Origin: Cubamyces lactineus
Lineage: Eukaryota; Basidiomycota; Agaricomycetes; Polyporales; Polyporaceae
Direction of reading: 5' to 3'
DNA: 64,000 nucleotides
Assembly: GCA_022376465.1 (NCBI GenBank)
Contig: JACDTU010000002.1
Location: forward strand, 2,666,001-2,730,000
Translations under genes and position numbers: made by a program
Notes under the pieces: generated by a model
Told to the model about the DNA's origin: nothing
The model's database searches: none
The model's input: only the letters and a program-made list of their open reading frames with translations
In this document: piece by piece, positions 1 to 10,966 of the stretch
Position numbering within the stretch: position 1 is the first letter of the stretch
Layout: the number at the start of each line of letters is the position of its first letter

Positions 1-324
1 GACGGAATTCGGGAGACGTACAAGACCGCTGCCCCAGACGAGCAGCGCACCGATGGGTGCAAAGACGATGCCGATGATGAATAGCGTAGGGAGGACCGTC
101 CGGGGAGTGAGGATCGGCTGCCAGGCCTTCAGACGCTGCTGCTTGAACGCCGTATCTACACACGACGATGCGATTCAATTCGTACACCGAGATCTTGTAC
201 ATCACTGCAGCTCCTGAGATGAGCTGCAGAAGGAAGGGCACTCACTTGCGGGCCTCCGCCAGCTGCCCTTCTCCTTCTTCGGCGCCCCATCGTCACCACC
301 CTTCTTGCGGTTGAAGAGACCCAT
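1..324 (-). CDS. Cdc50/Lem3-family P4-ATPase flippase subunit, N-terminal part
   Basis: This is the 5' end of a gene that continues past the left edge. Exon 1 starts at the ATG at 324 ([12 protein letters not shown]) and runs to a GTGAGT donor at 245. The next exon begins at 155 after a TAG acceptor. The join gives [20 protein letters not shown] followed by a hydrophobic segment ([19 protein letters not shown]), which is the first membrane helix. A GTACGT donor follows near the edge. The string [15 protein letters not shown] before the first helix is a hallmark of the Cdc50/Lem3 (TMEM30) family. Members chaperone and activate P4-type phospholipid flippases in the ER, Golgi and plasma membrane. 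The two-helix topology and glycosylated lumenal loop lie outside the window. The family is clear; which paralogue it is cannot be told from this fragment. Confidence 0.87.
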
Positions 325-674
325 GTGTCGCGGTCAATCGTCGTGTGAACAGCCCAGGACACGCGGTGCAGAACAAACCAGTTCGGCGAGGAAGACAAAG
401 GTAAAGACCCGGCCAAAGCGGTACTGAAAAGGGCGGAGGAGACGGAGAAAGAGGAGGGAGGAAGGAGGAGATGGTGAGAGGGATGGTCAGTCGGCCGCGG
501 CGGTGCGATGTCGCCCGTCTCAGCTCTCCGCAGGCTGTTTAGCGCCCAGATCACTTACTGGGCGGCAGCACCGTAGTAAGCATCCTTGCATCATCTAGGC
601 GCTTCAGGCCTTCCAGCAATACACTACTTCGGAGCGCGTGAAGGAAGCTAACATTCACGGACAACGTGCGATAC
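325..674. other. Intergenic region between two minus-strand genes
   Basis: This holds the presumed promoter and 5' UTR of the Cdc50-like gene and the 3' UTR of the sugar transporter. No conserved coding segment is visible on either strand. Open frames here are short and low in complexity (Arg- or Ser-rich). Confidence 0.5.
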
Positions 675-2749
675 TCAGAGTCTATTGTACAGCCCAAGAA
701 TGTCCATGTAGAATCCACCGAGAGCAATTACGACCAGCCCAAAACATCACGACGAAGTTGGATGCAACCTTACCCCCTGTACAGACTGAAGAGCATGAAG
801 GTGAAGAACGCCAGGAATGCTGCAAACACAAAGAACACGCGGCCCTCCTTCGATGCGTCTCCGTGGGAGAGGAAGTCGCGGAGGGGCAGGAAGATGAGCC
901 CGACGAGGAAGTTTGCAACCCCTAGAGGTGTGTATCAGCATTGAGACCGTATGCTATATTAGCAAGACGTCACGCACAGTTCAGGGATAACCCGACGGAA
1001 GACAGCGCAGAGACAGCCTGTAAGAGTCCGTGAGACAGGAGCCCGAACAAGGTGGAGGATAATATTGACGTACCTGAGGCGGTGACACCTCCGGTATCAT
1101 GACGAATGGCACAGGACCGATTCCGATGGCGAAGGATCTGTTGAGTGTTACGATATAGCATATAGCGGCGTTGTAATATTGAGCGAAGGACGTACGCGAT
1201 GAAGCCAATGATAGCCACACTTGCAAGAACAACCGCCCCGCTGTCTAAGCCAAAGCCTACTGCGAGAAGTGAGACGATGGCCCCGGTTGCCGACAGCGAC
1301 AACAACTTCTTCCGTCCCAGGCGCTGGATATGACGGCAGGTGTCAACCCAGACGTAAAGGCGGAGCTATGAGAAGACGCACATCGATGAGGAAGATGGGC
1401 GCAGCAGTCATGAAGAAGTTCACGACGGTGATGCCGAGCGAGACATATGGGCCTAGGTCAGGGAGCGCTTTCGAGAGGATATTGTTGCTGTAGTAAAGCA
1501 CTTCAACCGAGATGTTAGCGGTGGCGATCCCAAAACTAGTCAAGTTGCTCTGTACCAGCATTGACGCCTTAAAGAAAGAGTTATCAGAGGGGTGTCATAG
1601 GATGTAAATTGACACGCACGTACCCGACAGTTGCTGACAAAGCATCGAGAAACAAACGATGGCCAAGGGCTTTCTAAACTCCCTACGGAACAGCACTTGA
1701 GGAACTGCGACTGCAGGCCCATGCGAGTCGGAACTACGGTTGGGATTCAGAGACTCCTGCTCGCTACCCAATAGAGGGTCTTCAGCATCCTCGCTCACAA
1801 CTGCACAAAGAGCAGGTTAAGCGCGTGGTGAATGGTCCATTCAGAAGCACTGACCGTCAGGGCTACGAATCGCATGTCCGGCCTTCCACAGCCTGCGCGC
1901 GCTCGCATCTTTGTCGCGCAGCAGACCATGTCTATTGAGCCAGACTGGGGACTCGACAATGATAGGGCCGACAATCAGTTGTGCGAGGGAGAGCGCAGAC
2001 GAGAAGAGTAGGACCAGTCTCCAAGTCCGGGGAGTTGCGAGTTGCAAACCCATGGCTTGGGTGATCATGATACCGATGACGATGGCAAACTGAGTGAGCA
2101 CACCTGTATTCCGGTGCGTACTATCAAGGTAATGCCAGGCGTTTTGTGAGGAGCAGACGAACCAACAGCACCCTTGATCTTGGAAGGAGCAATCTCAGAG
2201 ATATAGATGGGCCCAACGCACAGTCCCAAGCCAGCAGCAACTCCGGTGAGAAGTCTAATACGCCCATGTAAGAGGCTGTAGCGTATATGGTGCGGTGCTA
2301 CTCACCTGCCAATGACGAGCGGGGACAAGGACGCGGCGACGCCCATGAACCCCGCACCTATAGCCATTATGAAGGCACTTGCAAGACAGGCACCCTTGCG
2401 CCCCCAGCGGTCCATAACGACGTTAGCACCAACACTACCCAAGAGGCCTCCGACAGTGTATATGGAAGTAAGCACAGAGAATGTCGGGTTGTCCATGGGT
2501 ATGCATGTCGGTAGACCGTAATACGTCGAGGGCAAGCCAGGCTCGGTCACTTGGCAGGTCAGAACGTCGGATATCTGGTTCAGACTGGAGATATGGAAGC
2601 CATACTATGGTTTGCGAAGAGGTGAACATCGTTTAGTCGCAAGACTGCGAGCGTAGTATTGAGAGACTTGCCTGGAAGGAAACGAGGAGGACCCATATAC
2701 ACACAACCCAACCGTAGAAAGTGAAGGCCTCGGGTTCACCGAGAGCCAT
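675..2749 (-). CDS. MFS sugar transporter (12-helix hexose-transporter family)
   Basis: A multi-exon gene starting at the ATG at 2749 (MALGEPEAFTFYGWVVCVYG). Readable exons give GFHISSLNQISDVLTCQ, then IYTVGGLLGSVGANVVMDRWGRKG, with the DRWGRK loop that follows helix 2 in the sugar-porter family. Next come LLTGVAAGLGLCVGPIYISE plus IAPSKIKGAVG, the helix 4-5 signature. A central loop contains ESLNPNRSSDSHGP. The last coding exon reads GVANFLVGLIFLPLRDFLSH, then a helix ending in FFTFMLFSLYRG. A GTAAGG intron then leads to a few codons and a TGA at 675-677. The H-I-S-x-L-N-Q motif in helix 1 resembles the fungal Vps73-like group rather than classical HXT proteins. The role is proton- or gradient-driven hexose uptake across plasma or vacuolar membrane; the substrate cannot be read from sequence. 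The last join is inferred. Confidence 0.85.
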
Positions 2750-3363
2750 GTTCCGATTGGTATTCTATCTGGTTAGGCGTGTTGGATATAGCAAACCAGG
2801 TGGAGGCTGTATACGCGGGACCTATGAGTTGATGTGGTGGCTGGACTTCCTCGCTCGAAGCGCGTACCGGACTGCGGGGTAGGCGCTTGAGCACTGACGA
2901 TGCCGCGTGGGAAGAGACGCCGAAGCTGCCGGGCCAATGAGAGAGAGCGAATCGACGGCGTTTATTGATGGGAAGGGTGCCGGAAGAGGCAGGAGGAGAT
3001 GATGGTTCGCGGCTAGCGCGACGCGTCTTCGCGTCGACGAGTCCTCGTGAGTTGGGACATGTAGCAACGGATAGTACTTATTCACTATCGTTCGTCTCAT
3101 GCAGCACACACAGACCACCACGACGCTCGGTTGACCGCTCGAAATCGACCCCGTGTCCACCGCTGTTACGCAAGCACAAGGCTTCTCTCCTTGCTCGCCT
3201 CCTCGGCTGTATGCACGTCGGCGAATGCCAGACTGTCCGCCTTGACGCAAGGCAGGCCGTTTGAAACGTATTTGACCTCCTGGCACCCATAGCGCGCACA
3301 CGCTCAAGCCCTCCAAAGCCAGCTTTCGCACTCTGCTCTGTCTGCTCTCTCGACGCTCCCCGC
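2750..3363. promoter_or_regulatory. Divergent intergenic region, presumed shared promoter
   Basis: This 614-bp gap lies between the start of the minus-strand sugar transporter and the start of the plus-strand membrane protein. It should hold both promoters and 5' UTRs. Minus-strand open frames of up to 169 codons cross it, but their translations are Arg/Ser/Cys-rich with no recognisable domain, so I did not call them genes. Confidence 0.5.
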
Positions 3364-5208
3364 ATGGTGGCCTGGCAAGACCCCTCCGTCGTCGCGATCT
3401 GTGCCTCCGTCTACAGCCAAAATGCCATCTTTCTTTTAGGCTTCTTCGGGTCCGTGCTGTCTACCCCGCGATCCAACGCGTGTGTCGCTCACCGCCGAAC
3501 CCGGGCCACCCACAGCTTCCACATCGTCTTTCGACCAGACATCGAATGGTCCCTGATCACGCGGAAACGACGCTTCACGCCAGCATTGGCAAGTATCGTC
3601 CCTGAGCGGGCTGGCTCTTCACAGAAACTTTGAGCTGAGTGTTAATTTCTAGATCCCTTATCTTTGGGGCCGCTATGCGATCCTCGTCGCGCTGTTCTTC
3701 TTGTGAGCTTCCGCTGCAGCCCATGTGATTGTGCCATATAGTCTGAGCACAGTATTCAGTGTGATACAAGATCTCTTGAACTACCGGATAGCATGTGACG
3801 GTGAGTGGATTCGATGCGTACCCGATATTGCCGTGCTCACTAGTAAGGCAACAGTTGCCTACAAGTCTCTCGCGGTGAGTGGATCGCCCGAAATGAGGAA
3901 ACCGTCTTTCCTTACTTTTCGTGCCTAGTTCTTGGGCAGCTCTGCGTCATTTTGTTCCACATTGAACTTGGGCATCCGAAGGTACGCACACGTCATCGGC
4001 CCTGCAGTGAGGGTGACAGACTCATCCCGTCCAATTTCCCCTTCCAGCTACATCATATGGCGGGACATGAACAAAATCGTAGTCTGGATGCTGTCCGCGG
4101 CTTGCGTGGGCCATGCAGCCCTGGTTGGCGTGCGTAAGTGGCTGTCGCTTCTCTATTGAGGCATATATCTTTATGCTGTAATAGAGGGTGTACAAAGTGT
4201 GGCCTCCACATGGAGCGAGCAAGCCCATTCTTGCGTAGTGATTCATTCCAGCAATGTCACGATGTTTACGTTCTATCTGTACAGTGAGTATCGTTCTCTT
4301 GCCCAGACTTCGTTGACACTCATGTCGCGCGTGCTAACTCGTTAGCGGTCTTGATGGACCTCACGATTCTCATACTTACGATCTGCGGCCTCTGGAGGAA
4401 GTCCGCCCTCAGGAGCGACATCGGCACGAGCCTGTCCGAGCAATGTCTGTGGTACTGCGCTGCGACGTTCCTGGTCAACATCCCTGCTGCTGTAAGCTTC
4501 CCATACGTGAAAATCACAGTGCGAATCTGACTGGACGGGCGCCCTCAGGTCCTGCCTATTCTGAACCTAAACGGTACGAATAACACTTATCAGAGACTCA
4601 TCGCAGATGCTGAGTCACCCCACCTGGCAGTCATCATGAACGTCATGCTCTCTATGTCAGGTAAGTTGAGCCTTGCCCTGTGTCTCACACGACCACTCAG
4701 ACGAGGTTTACCCGTGACGTTCAGCGACAACGGTTAGGTAAGAATATGCTGCTGAATCTAATCGCATACACCGTACCATGTAGTCTGATGGCCTTCGCTA
4801 CACTCACAGCGTCATCATGTCCTCCGCGGCCGTCCTCTCACTACAGCCAGACCACGCAACCAATGGTGATACGTTCGTATTCCCTCAAAATCACCGGTAC
4901 CAAGTCAGTAGAATGGCTTTAACTTTGTTCAATGTCTTCCGCAGGACCATTAGCACTGCTGTTGGGCACCGCGACGTCCGCGAACGTGCTCGCCGACACG
5001 CGCTCGGCATTGCGCTAGGGCACTCGCGGTCGCACCAGGTTACGCTGACGACGAACATCGTTCTCGACGGGCTGTGAGTATTCCACTTGTCGCATGATGA
5101 TGCCGAAACTGAACACGTGGATACAGAGAGGTCAACTCAAGTGAAGTTTACCAGTCTTTTGACGTCACGACGTCGCGCAAAAGTACGGAAGCACCTGGCG
5201 CGCCGTAG
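3364..5208 (+). CDS. Multi-pass membrane protein of a basidiomycete-specific family, function unknown
   Basis: I start at the ATG at 3364 (MVAWQDPSVVAICASVYSQN), which ends in a hydrophobic stretch. Short exons follow: IEWSLITRKRRFTPAL, then IPYLWGRYAILVALFFF, then a Cys-containing loop. Next are FLGSSASFCSTLNLGIR and YIIWRDMNKIVVWMLSAACV-GHAALVGV, and then further helices. The last exon is joined across a GTGAGT intron after VTLTTNIVLDGL. It reads EVNSSEVYQSFDVTTSRKST and ends at the TAG at 5206-5208. The ordered motifs (E-W-x-L-I-x-R-K-R-F, P-Y-L-W-G-R-Y, I-W-R-D-N/K-x-V-V-W, G-H-x-A-L) match a large family of seven-helix-like hypothetical proteins in mushroom-forming fungi. No ligand or enzymatic role is established. 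Start and internal joins around 4250-4930 are uncertain. Confidence 0.62.
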
Positions 5209-5382
5209 AGGACACGAGACGCTCAGTCGCGCACTGTTGCAATCGAGCGTTGCATTGATTAGACTACTGAACGACGACGATGCGCGGAACCCGTGTACAT
5301 AGTATGACCCACAGTAGATGTACCATCACTTTCGGACTGAAAGGGCAAGCCGCACACGCCCACATACAGTATCGTATCTCCC

Positions 5383-6732
5383 TTAGGGTTCCGACGCCTG
5401 CTGCTTGTGCCACGAGTACTGCGCCCAAGCCACCTCCATCATCACACCCCACGCCTGGCCCTCAGCCGCCGTGCCCGGCTTGTCGAACGTCGGGCTCCCG
5501 CACACATCGCGCACGAAGCCCCAGCGGTCCGTCTTCTCACGCGCCGCGCGCCTCATCGCGTCCGCCTGCTCCTCCCACTCCACGCGATCGTCCGAACAGA
5601 GGGGCGGTAGGCCCAGCGCGCTGAAGCGGGAGGAGTGCGCGTGCAAGTCGAGCAGGCGGTAGATCGTGTAGGCGAGCATCTGCGCGAGGTTCGTCTCGAC
5701 GAAGGAGCGCGGGTCGCCCAGGACGTCGTGGAAGAGCGCTGTTTTGGGGAGTATGTGGCGCAGACAGGCGCGGAGGGTGTGGAGGAGGATGTCGTAGACT
5801 TGGCGGAGGAGAGGGCGTAGGTCCCCGTTCGGGCCTAGTCCCAACGTATCCAAGTCCGCGTAGACGTCTCGCTGGTCGGAAGACTCGCTGGCGAAAAGGA
5901 TGGGGCAGGCGAGGATGTTGAGCACGCGGACGATCCCTGCACATACCCAGCCGTTCCCGACGCCCCAGAGGGCGGCGCGCTTAAACTCGCGCCGGCCGAG
6001 GTCGTAGATGTGTGCCCACTCGCCCGTGGGTTTCTGAAGGACAGTCGCAGCGAGGATGATTTGCCGCAGTGCCTTTTCCATCAGGGCATGGGGAGCATAA
6101 GACGCGGCGTCTAGGCGATGCGTTTGAGAGGAAGGTAGGGTGCGGAACGCCGCTGCTGACGCTAGAAAGGGCGACAGCATGTAAATAGAGTCCGACCAGA
6201 TCTGTACGGCATCGGTGCGGTGCGAGAGAAGAAGCTGGTCTGGGGGTGTAGAACCATGCGGGTCCACCGGTGCGCGCGGACAAGACTCCATAATGTACCG
6301 CAGCATCTTCTCCGCGCCGTCGTATAAAGAGCCGCTGACAGCAGCGCGCGGTGGGGGAAACGAGACCGCGGCGTCGTTTGCCTCTCGAACGCAGAAATAA
6401 TAGAGCGTTTCCCCAATGCAAGCGGGATCTATGGCTCCTGCGTCGGACGCGCCATCGCCATTCAACAGGACAGCTAGGCGACCATCGGCAGCTTGGCGGA
6501 CGAGCGAGTCATGGGCGAGTGCGTACAGCCACTGCACGAAGTCGTACGGCAGGTTCTGAGTCTTTGGCGATATGTGGGCTTCGACGAAGAAGCGATGGGA
6601 TTCGAGCAGGGCTTGCGCGCAAATGCCTTGCTCCCAGGAAGCTCGTTGTGTGGAGAGCAAGGGAGGCAGAAGGAGATTGAGCCTGTCACTGACATCGTGA
6701 GATATCGCACTCAGGCTGTTCAGTTGTGTCAT
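5383..6732 (-). CDS. Six-hairpin glycosidase, GH88/GH105-like
   Basis: A 449-residue intronless reading frame starting MTQLNSLSAISHDVSD. It shows the landmark order of the unsaturated rhamnogalacturonyl/glucuronyl hydrolase fold: RASWEQGICAQALLE near the N-terminus, then WSDSIYMLSPFLASAA (the W-x-D motif carrying a catalytic-type Asp, about residue 180). These are followed by REFKRAALWGVGNGWVCAGI, ALFHDVLGDPRSFVETNLAQ and, near the C-terminus, SPTFDKPGTAAEGQAWGVMM. Relatives cleave unsaturated sugars from pectin or glycosaminoglycan oligosaccharides by vinyl-ether hydration. There is no clear signal peptide, so a cytosolic role on imported oligosaccharides is possible. Its 3' end faces the membrane-protein gene tail to tail; its 5' end is divergent from the S9-like gene. 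The fold assignment is good; the substrate is inferred only. Confidence 0.75.
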   Translation of the reverse strand: MTQLNSLSAISHDVSDRLNLLLPPLLSTQRASWEQGICAQALLESHRFFVEAHISPKTQNLPYDFVQWLYALAHDSLVRQAADGRLAVLLNGDGASDAGAIDPACIGETLYYFCVREANDAAVSFPPPRAAVSGSLYDGAEKMLRYIMESCPRAPVDPHGSTPPDQLLLSHRTDAVQIWSDSIYMLSPFLASAAAFRTLPSSQTHRLDAASYAPHALMEKALRQIILAATVLQKPTGEWAHIYDLGRREFKRAALWGVGNGWVCAGIVRVLNILACPILFASESSDQRDVYADLDTLGLGPNGDLRPLLRQVYDILLHTLRACLRHILPKTALFHDVLGDPRSFVETNLAQMLAYTIYRLLDLHAHSSRFSALGLPPLCSDDRVEWEEQADAMRRAAREKTDRWGFVRDVCGSPTFDKPGTAAEGQAWGVMMEVAWAQYSWHKQQASEP

Positions 6733-7065
6733 CGTTCTGCAGTTCGTACGAGCTTCCCTAACAGGACGATGGGTGTATGACCACCACTTTCAGGACGCGT
6801 CCATTATCAATCTTGAATGCGAGTAGAATGCTCATCATCAGAACCATGGCGGGCGTGACCAGGTACGGCAGTGGTGGGAGCGCGGACCGGTCGCCGTCCG
6901 CGGTCTCGCAAGATGTGCAGTGCTCCTCGGGAACTTCCAAGGCCTGAGGCCTGAGTACTTACTAAGGTCTGACTGTGCATCCACCTCGAGTCATCTTCAA
7001 CGACGACACGCGCGATTCCTTGCTGCGATTGTCCCATGACCACTGCGTGAGGCCCAAGTTGCAGT
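6733..7065. promoter_or_regulatory. Divergent promoter region
   Basis: This 333-bp gap lies between the starts of the glycosidase (-) and the secreted serine hydrolase (+). A short minus-strand open frame crosses it but has no family features. Confidence 0.45.
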
Positions 7066-10000
7066 ATGGGCCTCACACGCGTGTCGTACTTAACCACAGC
7101 CGGCCTGCTTGCTTCAATAACGGCTGCAGCAACGGCTTCCGCTACCATAACATTTACCGACACTCCCGACTTAGAGCAGTTTGTTCTCCAGAGGCCAGTT
7201 GCAATGGATTCCACAGGCTGGAAGGTGTCGCTCTCGCGTGAATGGGATGTGAGTGTTTACATGGTGGTCGTGAGCAAGCAAGAAGCATCGTTCTGATATA
7301 ACGTGGTTCCGATCAAGATCCTTGGCCCGTTCCCGATACATGCTCGAGAACAGCACTTCCTCTCACCTTCGTTCCCCTTGAATGGTAAACACAGACACTG
7401 TTTCTTTGATCATACCGAACTTATGTTGCAATCCTGAATCCCATCAGTATCCGAGGCGATAGACCTCAGCGCTACTTATCCATCCGCATATGCTGATGGT
7501 GGGTTCGTTGGTTGGTCTAAGGCAAAGTCGCAGGAGGATGGAACACTCGCGGTATCGTTCCCAGATATCAGGTATCTTCACGAGTTCAACCTCGCTTGTG
7601 GCCCCAGATTGACTGACTCCGTGATCCAGATGGGAGGCGCTACGTGCGACGGAAGGCTGGGCTGCCCTCCAGCACCACTCCGTTTTGCGGTCTACTGTCA
7701 CTGTGTACCCTCCAACTACGAGGGGGGACAGTGAAAAGCCACCTCGCTTGTTGGTTGACCTCGAACAGGGCTCGTTCTTTACCGTGGTACCCGAGAGTCC
7801 GGTGAAGGCCCAAGACGATGCGATTGTGCCAGAATGGCACGCGGGGAATATCTATGCCATGGGTCGATCTCCCGCCAACATAGTCTCTCTGCCAGTCGCG
7901 CCTTCTACTTCTGAACCGACTACCTACTCCATCTTCGTCAGCGGAGACTACGAGGTGAGCGCATACATGCGTTGTTATTTGTCCTTGCATAGCTCATCAG
8001 ACATAGATACGGCTTTTTGGCGACCCTCGCCACAACGGAGAAGGCATCCCGAAACTATCGATCTCACTTACCGTGGACATCGAAACGCCCACGCACTCAG
8101 TTTCCAGGGTGCCTTCTCATGACGTTTACTGCGACTTCGTCGACGGCTGGGCTTTCGGCGATGCCCTTGGCGTCGGGCTCTCCAGTGTCGATGGCTGGTG
8201 GACGGTACAAAATATCACGGCCTCTGCGACGCTGAGCCAGGTAGGATTCCACATCATGACATGTACCATGCACTGACAGTATCCCCCAGTACCTAAATCT
8301 CGAGCTAGTCCGGGAGACGCGCCTGGCACCCAGACAGACACGTATAGTGCCTATCCGGTTGACCCAGACAAAGCCGATTGACATCAAGCAATTCGAATTT
8401 ACTTTGACTATCGCCTCTGACAATACTACATCTACAATCGACGTCGTACTGCCTGTGCAAAACCGAGTGCAATGGAACGCGGTCGAGGGAGCGCCGTTGG
8501 GAATCAAGGCTTCATACCTTGGGTTCGGAACCATGCCTGCTGCATTCCTGGTGACGCCCCCGGAACGTCCAAACGTGGGTCCCCCAAAGCCGCCTATCCT
8601 TGCATTGCGTGAGTACAGCCACACGACGCAGTAGCAAGCTGACTCATACATTTCTTGCAGACGGTGCTGGGGTAGATATCTTCGAGTTTGATTTCTGGGT
8701 CCAGGCTTTGCCGCGACAGCGTCATAGTTGGATCGTTCTCCCCGCAGGTCGCACAGCTTGGGTACGTCAATGGCCTCGCTACTGCGTATCACATGAATTC
8801 ATACGTACCAGGGGATGGACTGGCATGGTCCTAGTGCGCAAGAGGCTTGGGGCACTGTGGATGCGTTGCACCACATCCTCACTCGCCGCGAGCAATGGCA
8901 TGAATGGGCCATCGCACCGAACACCAAGGTGCTGCTCATGGGTCACTCGAACGGTGGTCAAGGCGCCTGGTATCTTGCAGGCAGGTATCCCGACAGAGTT
9001 GTCGGAGGTGAGCGTTCATTTCTGTCAGGCGATGTGGTGCTGATATTCATATATGGGTAGTTGTTCCTGCTGCTGGGTACATCAAGTCACAAGCATACGT
9101 TCCATGGGTGCAATCGAGGTAACCCCAACGCTCTGGTCCCTCAGCGCGAGACTAATGCACACCATAGGTCTGCTCACTATGTCGATCCTGCCGTGCGCGC
9201 GATCCTCGACTCGTCATTGACGCCTGATGACAACGACCTCTTCCTCTCGAATCTGGTCGACACACCGGTGCTCGCGATACACGGGTAATGAGTTCGTTTA
9301 TGTTATCATATACGTACAGTCACGCTCACGAGAGATATGTTCGCAGAGGAGAAGACGACAACGTGCCTGTGTGGCATACCCGCGAAGCAATCTCGGTGCT
9401 GAAGACCTGGAATTCACAAGCCAACGTGACGTTCGTGCTTCTCTCTTACGGAATGCTCACATCGCTGATCGCGTACGCTAGGTTCCGCGAAGACCCAGGA
9501 GAGTTGCATTGGTATCCTTCGGTGTTCGCCAACAAGCAGGTGCAGACCTTCCTATCCACAACGCTCGAGCAAAGCTCGGATGATGAGAAAACGTCTCGGT
9601 CGTTCACACTTACTGTGGCTGCCCCGAGCGACTCTGGCTCGCTACACGGATGGTCGATCCTCCGGCTGGGCGTTCCTGGGAGGTTTGTACACCCTCAAGA
9701 TCCATTCGAGCGTGCTGCCTTGCTAACGCTGTGGAATTTGTTAAATAGGTTAGGTAGATTGATGGTAGAGGCAAGTGGAGATGCTATCAGGGTCCGCACA
9801 AGGAACGTCCAGGCGTTCTCTATCCACATCGGTTCATTGCCCGATTATGCCCGCAACGTTCCGTTCATATTCGATGGGCAACAGCTGGACCTGGATGAGG
9901 AAACGTGGAGTCTGGACGGGTTCACATTGTTGCTCTCTCGTGAGGATGGGCAGTGGACGGTCGGTTCACCCTTTCTCTTGTCGCATGTTAGCCCTGACGT

Positions 10001-10666
10001 CCGCGTGGGGCCACAGCCGCATTCGCCTGGCAGCATAAGGGCCTCACCACCGATGGGCCGTGTAGCCAATATCCTGAGCAGCAAGGGGCCTATCACTATA
10101 GTCATTGCGTCGAAGCAGACGTCTAGAGAACTCTCGGCGGCATTGCGCCTCGCCCACAACCTGAATGTATACCACAAACTAGACGCAGAGATTGTCGACG
10201 ACAAGGAGGCCGCGGACAAGATCACCGAACCCTCGCAGACCGGCAACACCATCCTTCTCGGCCTCGGCGAAGTTGCGACCTCTACGCTGCAACAACGCAG
10301 GATAGCCTTTGGCGTTGCCGACGGTGTCCTGTCTTTGAGAGGTCGTCTGATAAACGAGGACGGCACCGCAGCCCTCATTCTCCATCCGCATCCTTCACGC
10401 GAAGACGCTCTGCTGCTGCTAATGCACGGAACCGATGCCATAGGCCTCGAGAGAGCGTTGCGGTTGTTTCCGATACGCACCGGAATCACCGTCCCCGACT
10501 GGATTATCGTCACACGACAAGCGGACGAACGTGGCACGGCCGGAGTTGAAGGTGCCGGGTAAGCGAATTTGACGAAAAGAACAGACAATTCGTATTGACA
10601 CGGACTTGCGTACACAGGGTCTGGGGTAATGACTGGAGCTGGAACGAGGCCATGTCCGCATTCTAG
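7066..10666 (+). CDS. Secreted S9-type (prolyl oligopeptidase-like) serine hydrolase
   Basis: Starts MGLTRVSYLTTAGLLASITA, a likely secretion signal. About ten exons are readable. The N-terminal half is beta-rich (KWSKAKSQEDG-type repeats, YSIFVSGDYEIRLFGDP, HSVSRVPSHDVYCDFVDGWA). The alpha/beta-hydrolase domain begins at PPKPPILALHGAGVDIFEFD. It carries the nucleophile elbow VLLMGHSNGGQGAWYLAGRY (GHSNG), the acid turn AIHGGEDDNVPVWH and the His loop REDPGELHWYPSVF, so Ser, Asp and His appear in the order expected for peptidase family S9. A further C-terminal region of about 380 residues ends SRELSAALRLAHNLN...VWGNDWSWNEAMSAF, reached by a last small intron and stopping at the TAG at 10664-10666. 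Related fungal proteins are annotated as prolyl-oligopeptidase-like; peptidase versus esterase activity is untested. The C-terminal region is not in classical POP or DPP enzymes. Confidence 0.83.
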
Positions 10667-10966
10667 ATTACGACAAGAGGTATGTATGGGTGATACATCA
10701 CTACGGAATATACATGACACATTTAGAGTAGGTCGTGGAGGAGCGTGGTGATTTCGTCAGGGCCGACCGTAAGCAAAGTTCAAGCCGTCACGTATGCCTT
10801 TTGTAACAGTGCGAGAGGGGAGAAATCGTGTTACAATACAGTGCAATGAGAACACAGCCCAAAATGGAGAAAGGGAGGACGAGCGGGATATATATCACAG
10901 ATAGCACAGCGACAGCAAAATTGGGGACCGGTGTCTCGGCGGAGGTCGTTTCGCGGATGGAATGCT
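10667..10966. other. Tail-to-tail intergenic region
   Basis: Convergent 3' UTRs of the serine hydrolase (+) and NOT1 (-). No coding signal seen. Confidence 0.5.

Noticed and set aside
2822..3331. 169-codon minus-strand frame between the sugar transporter and the membrane protein
   Set aside because: Low-complexity translation with no family features; it lies in a divergent promoter.
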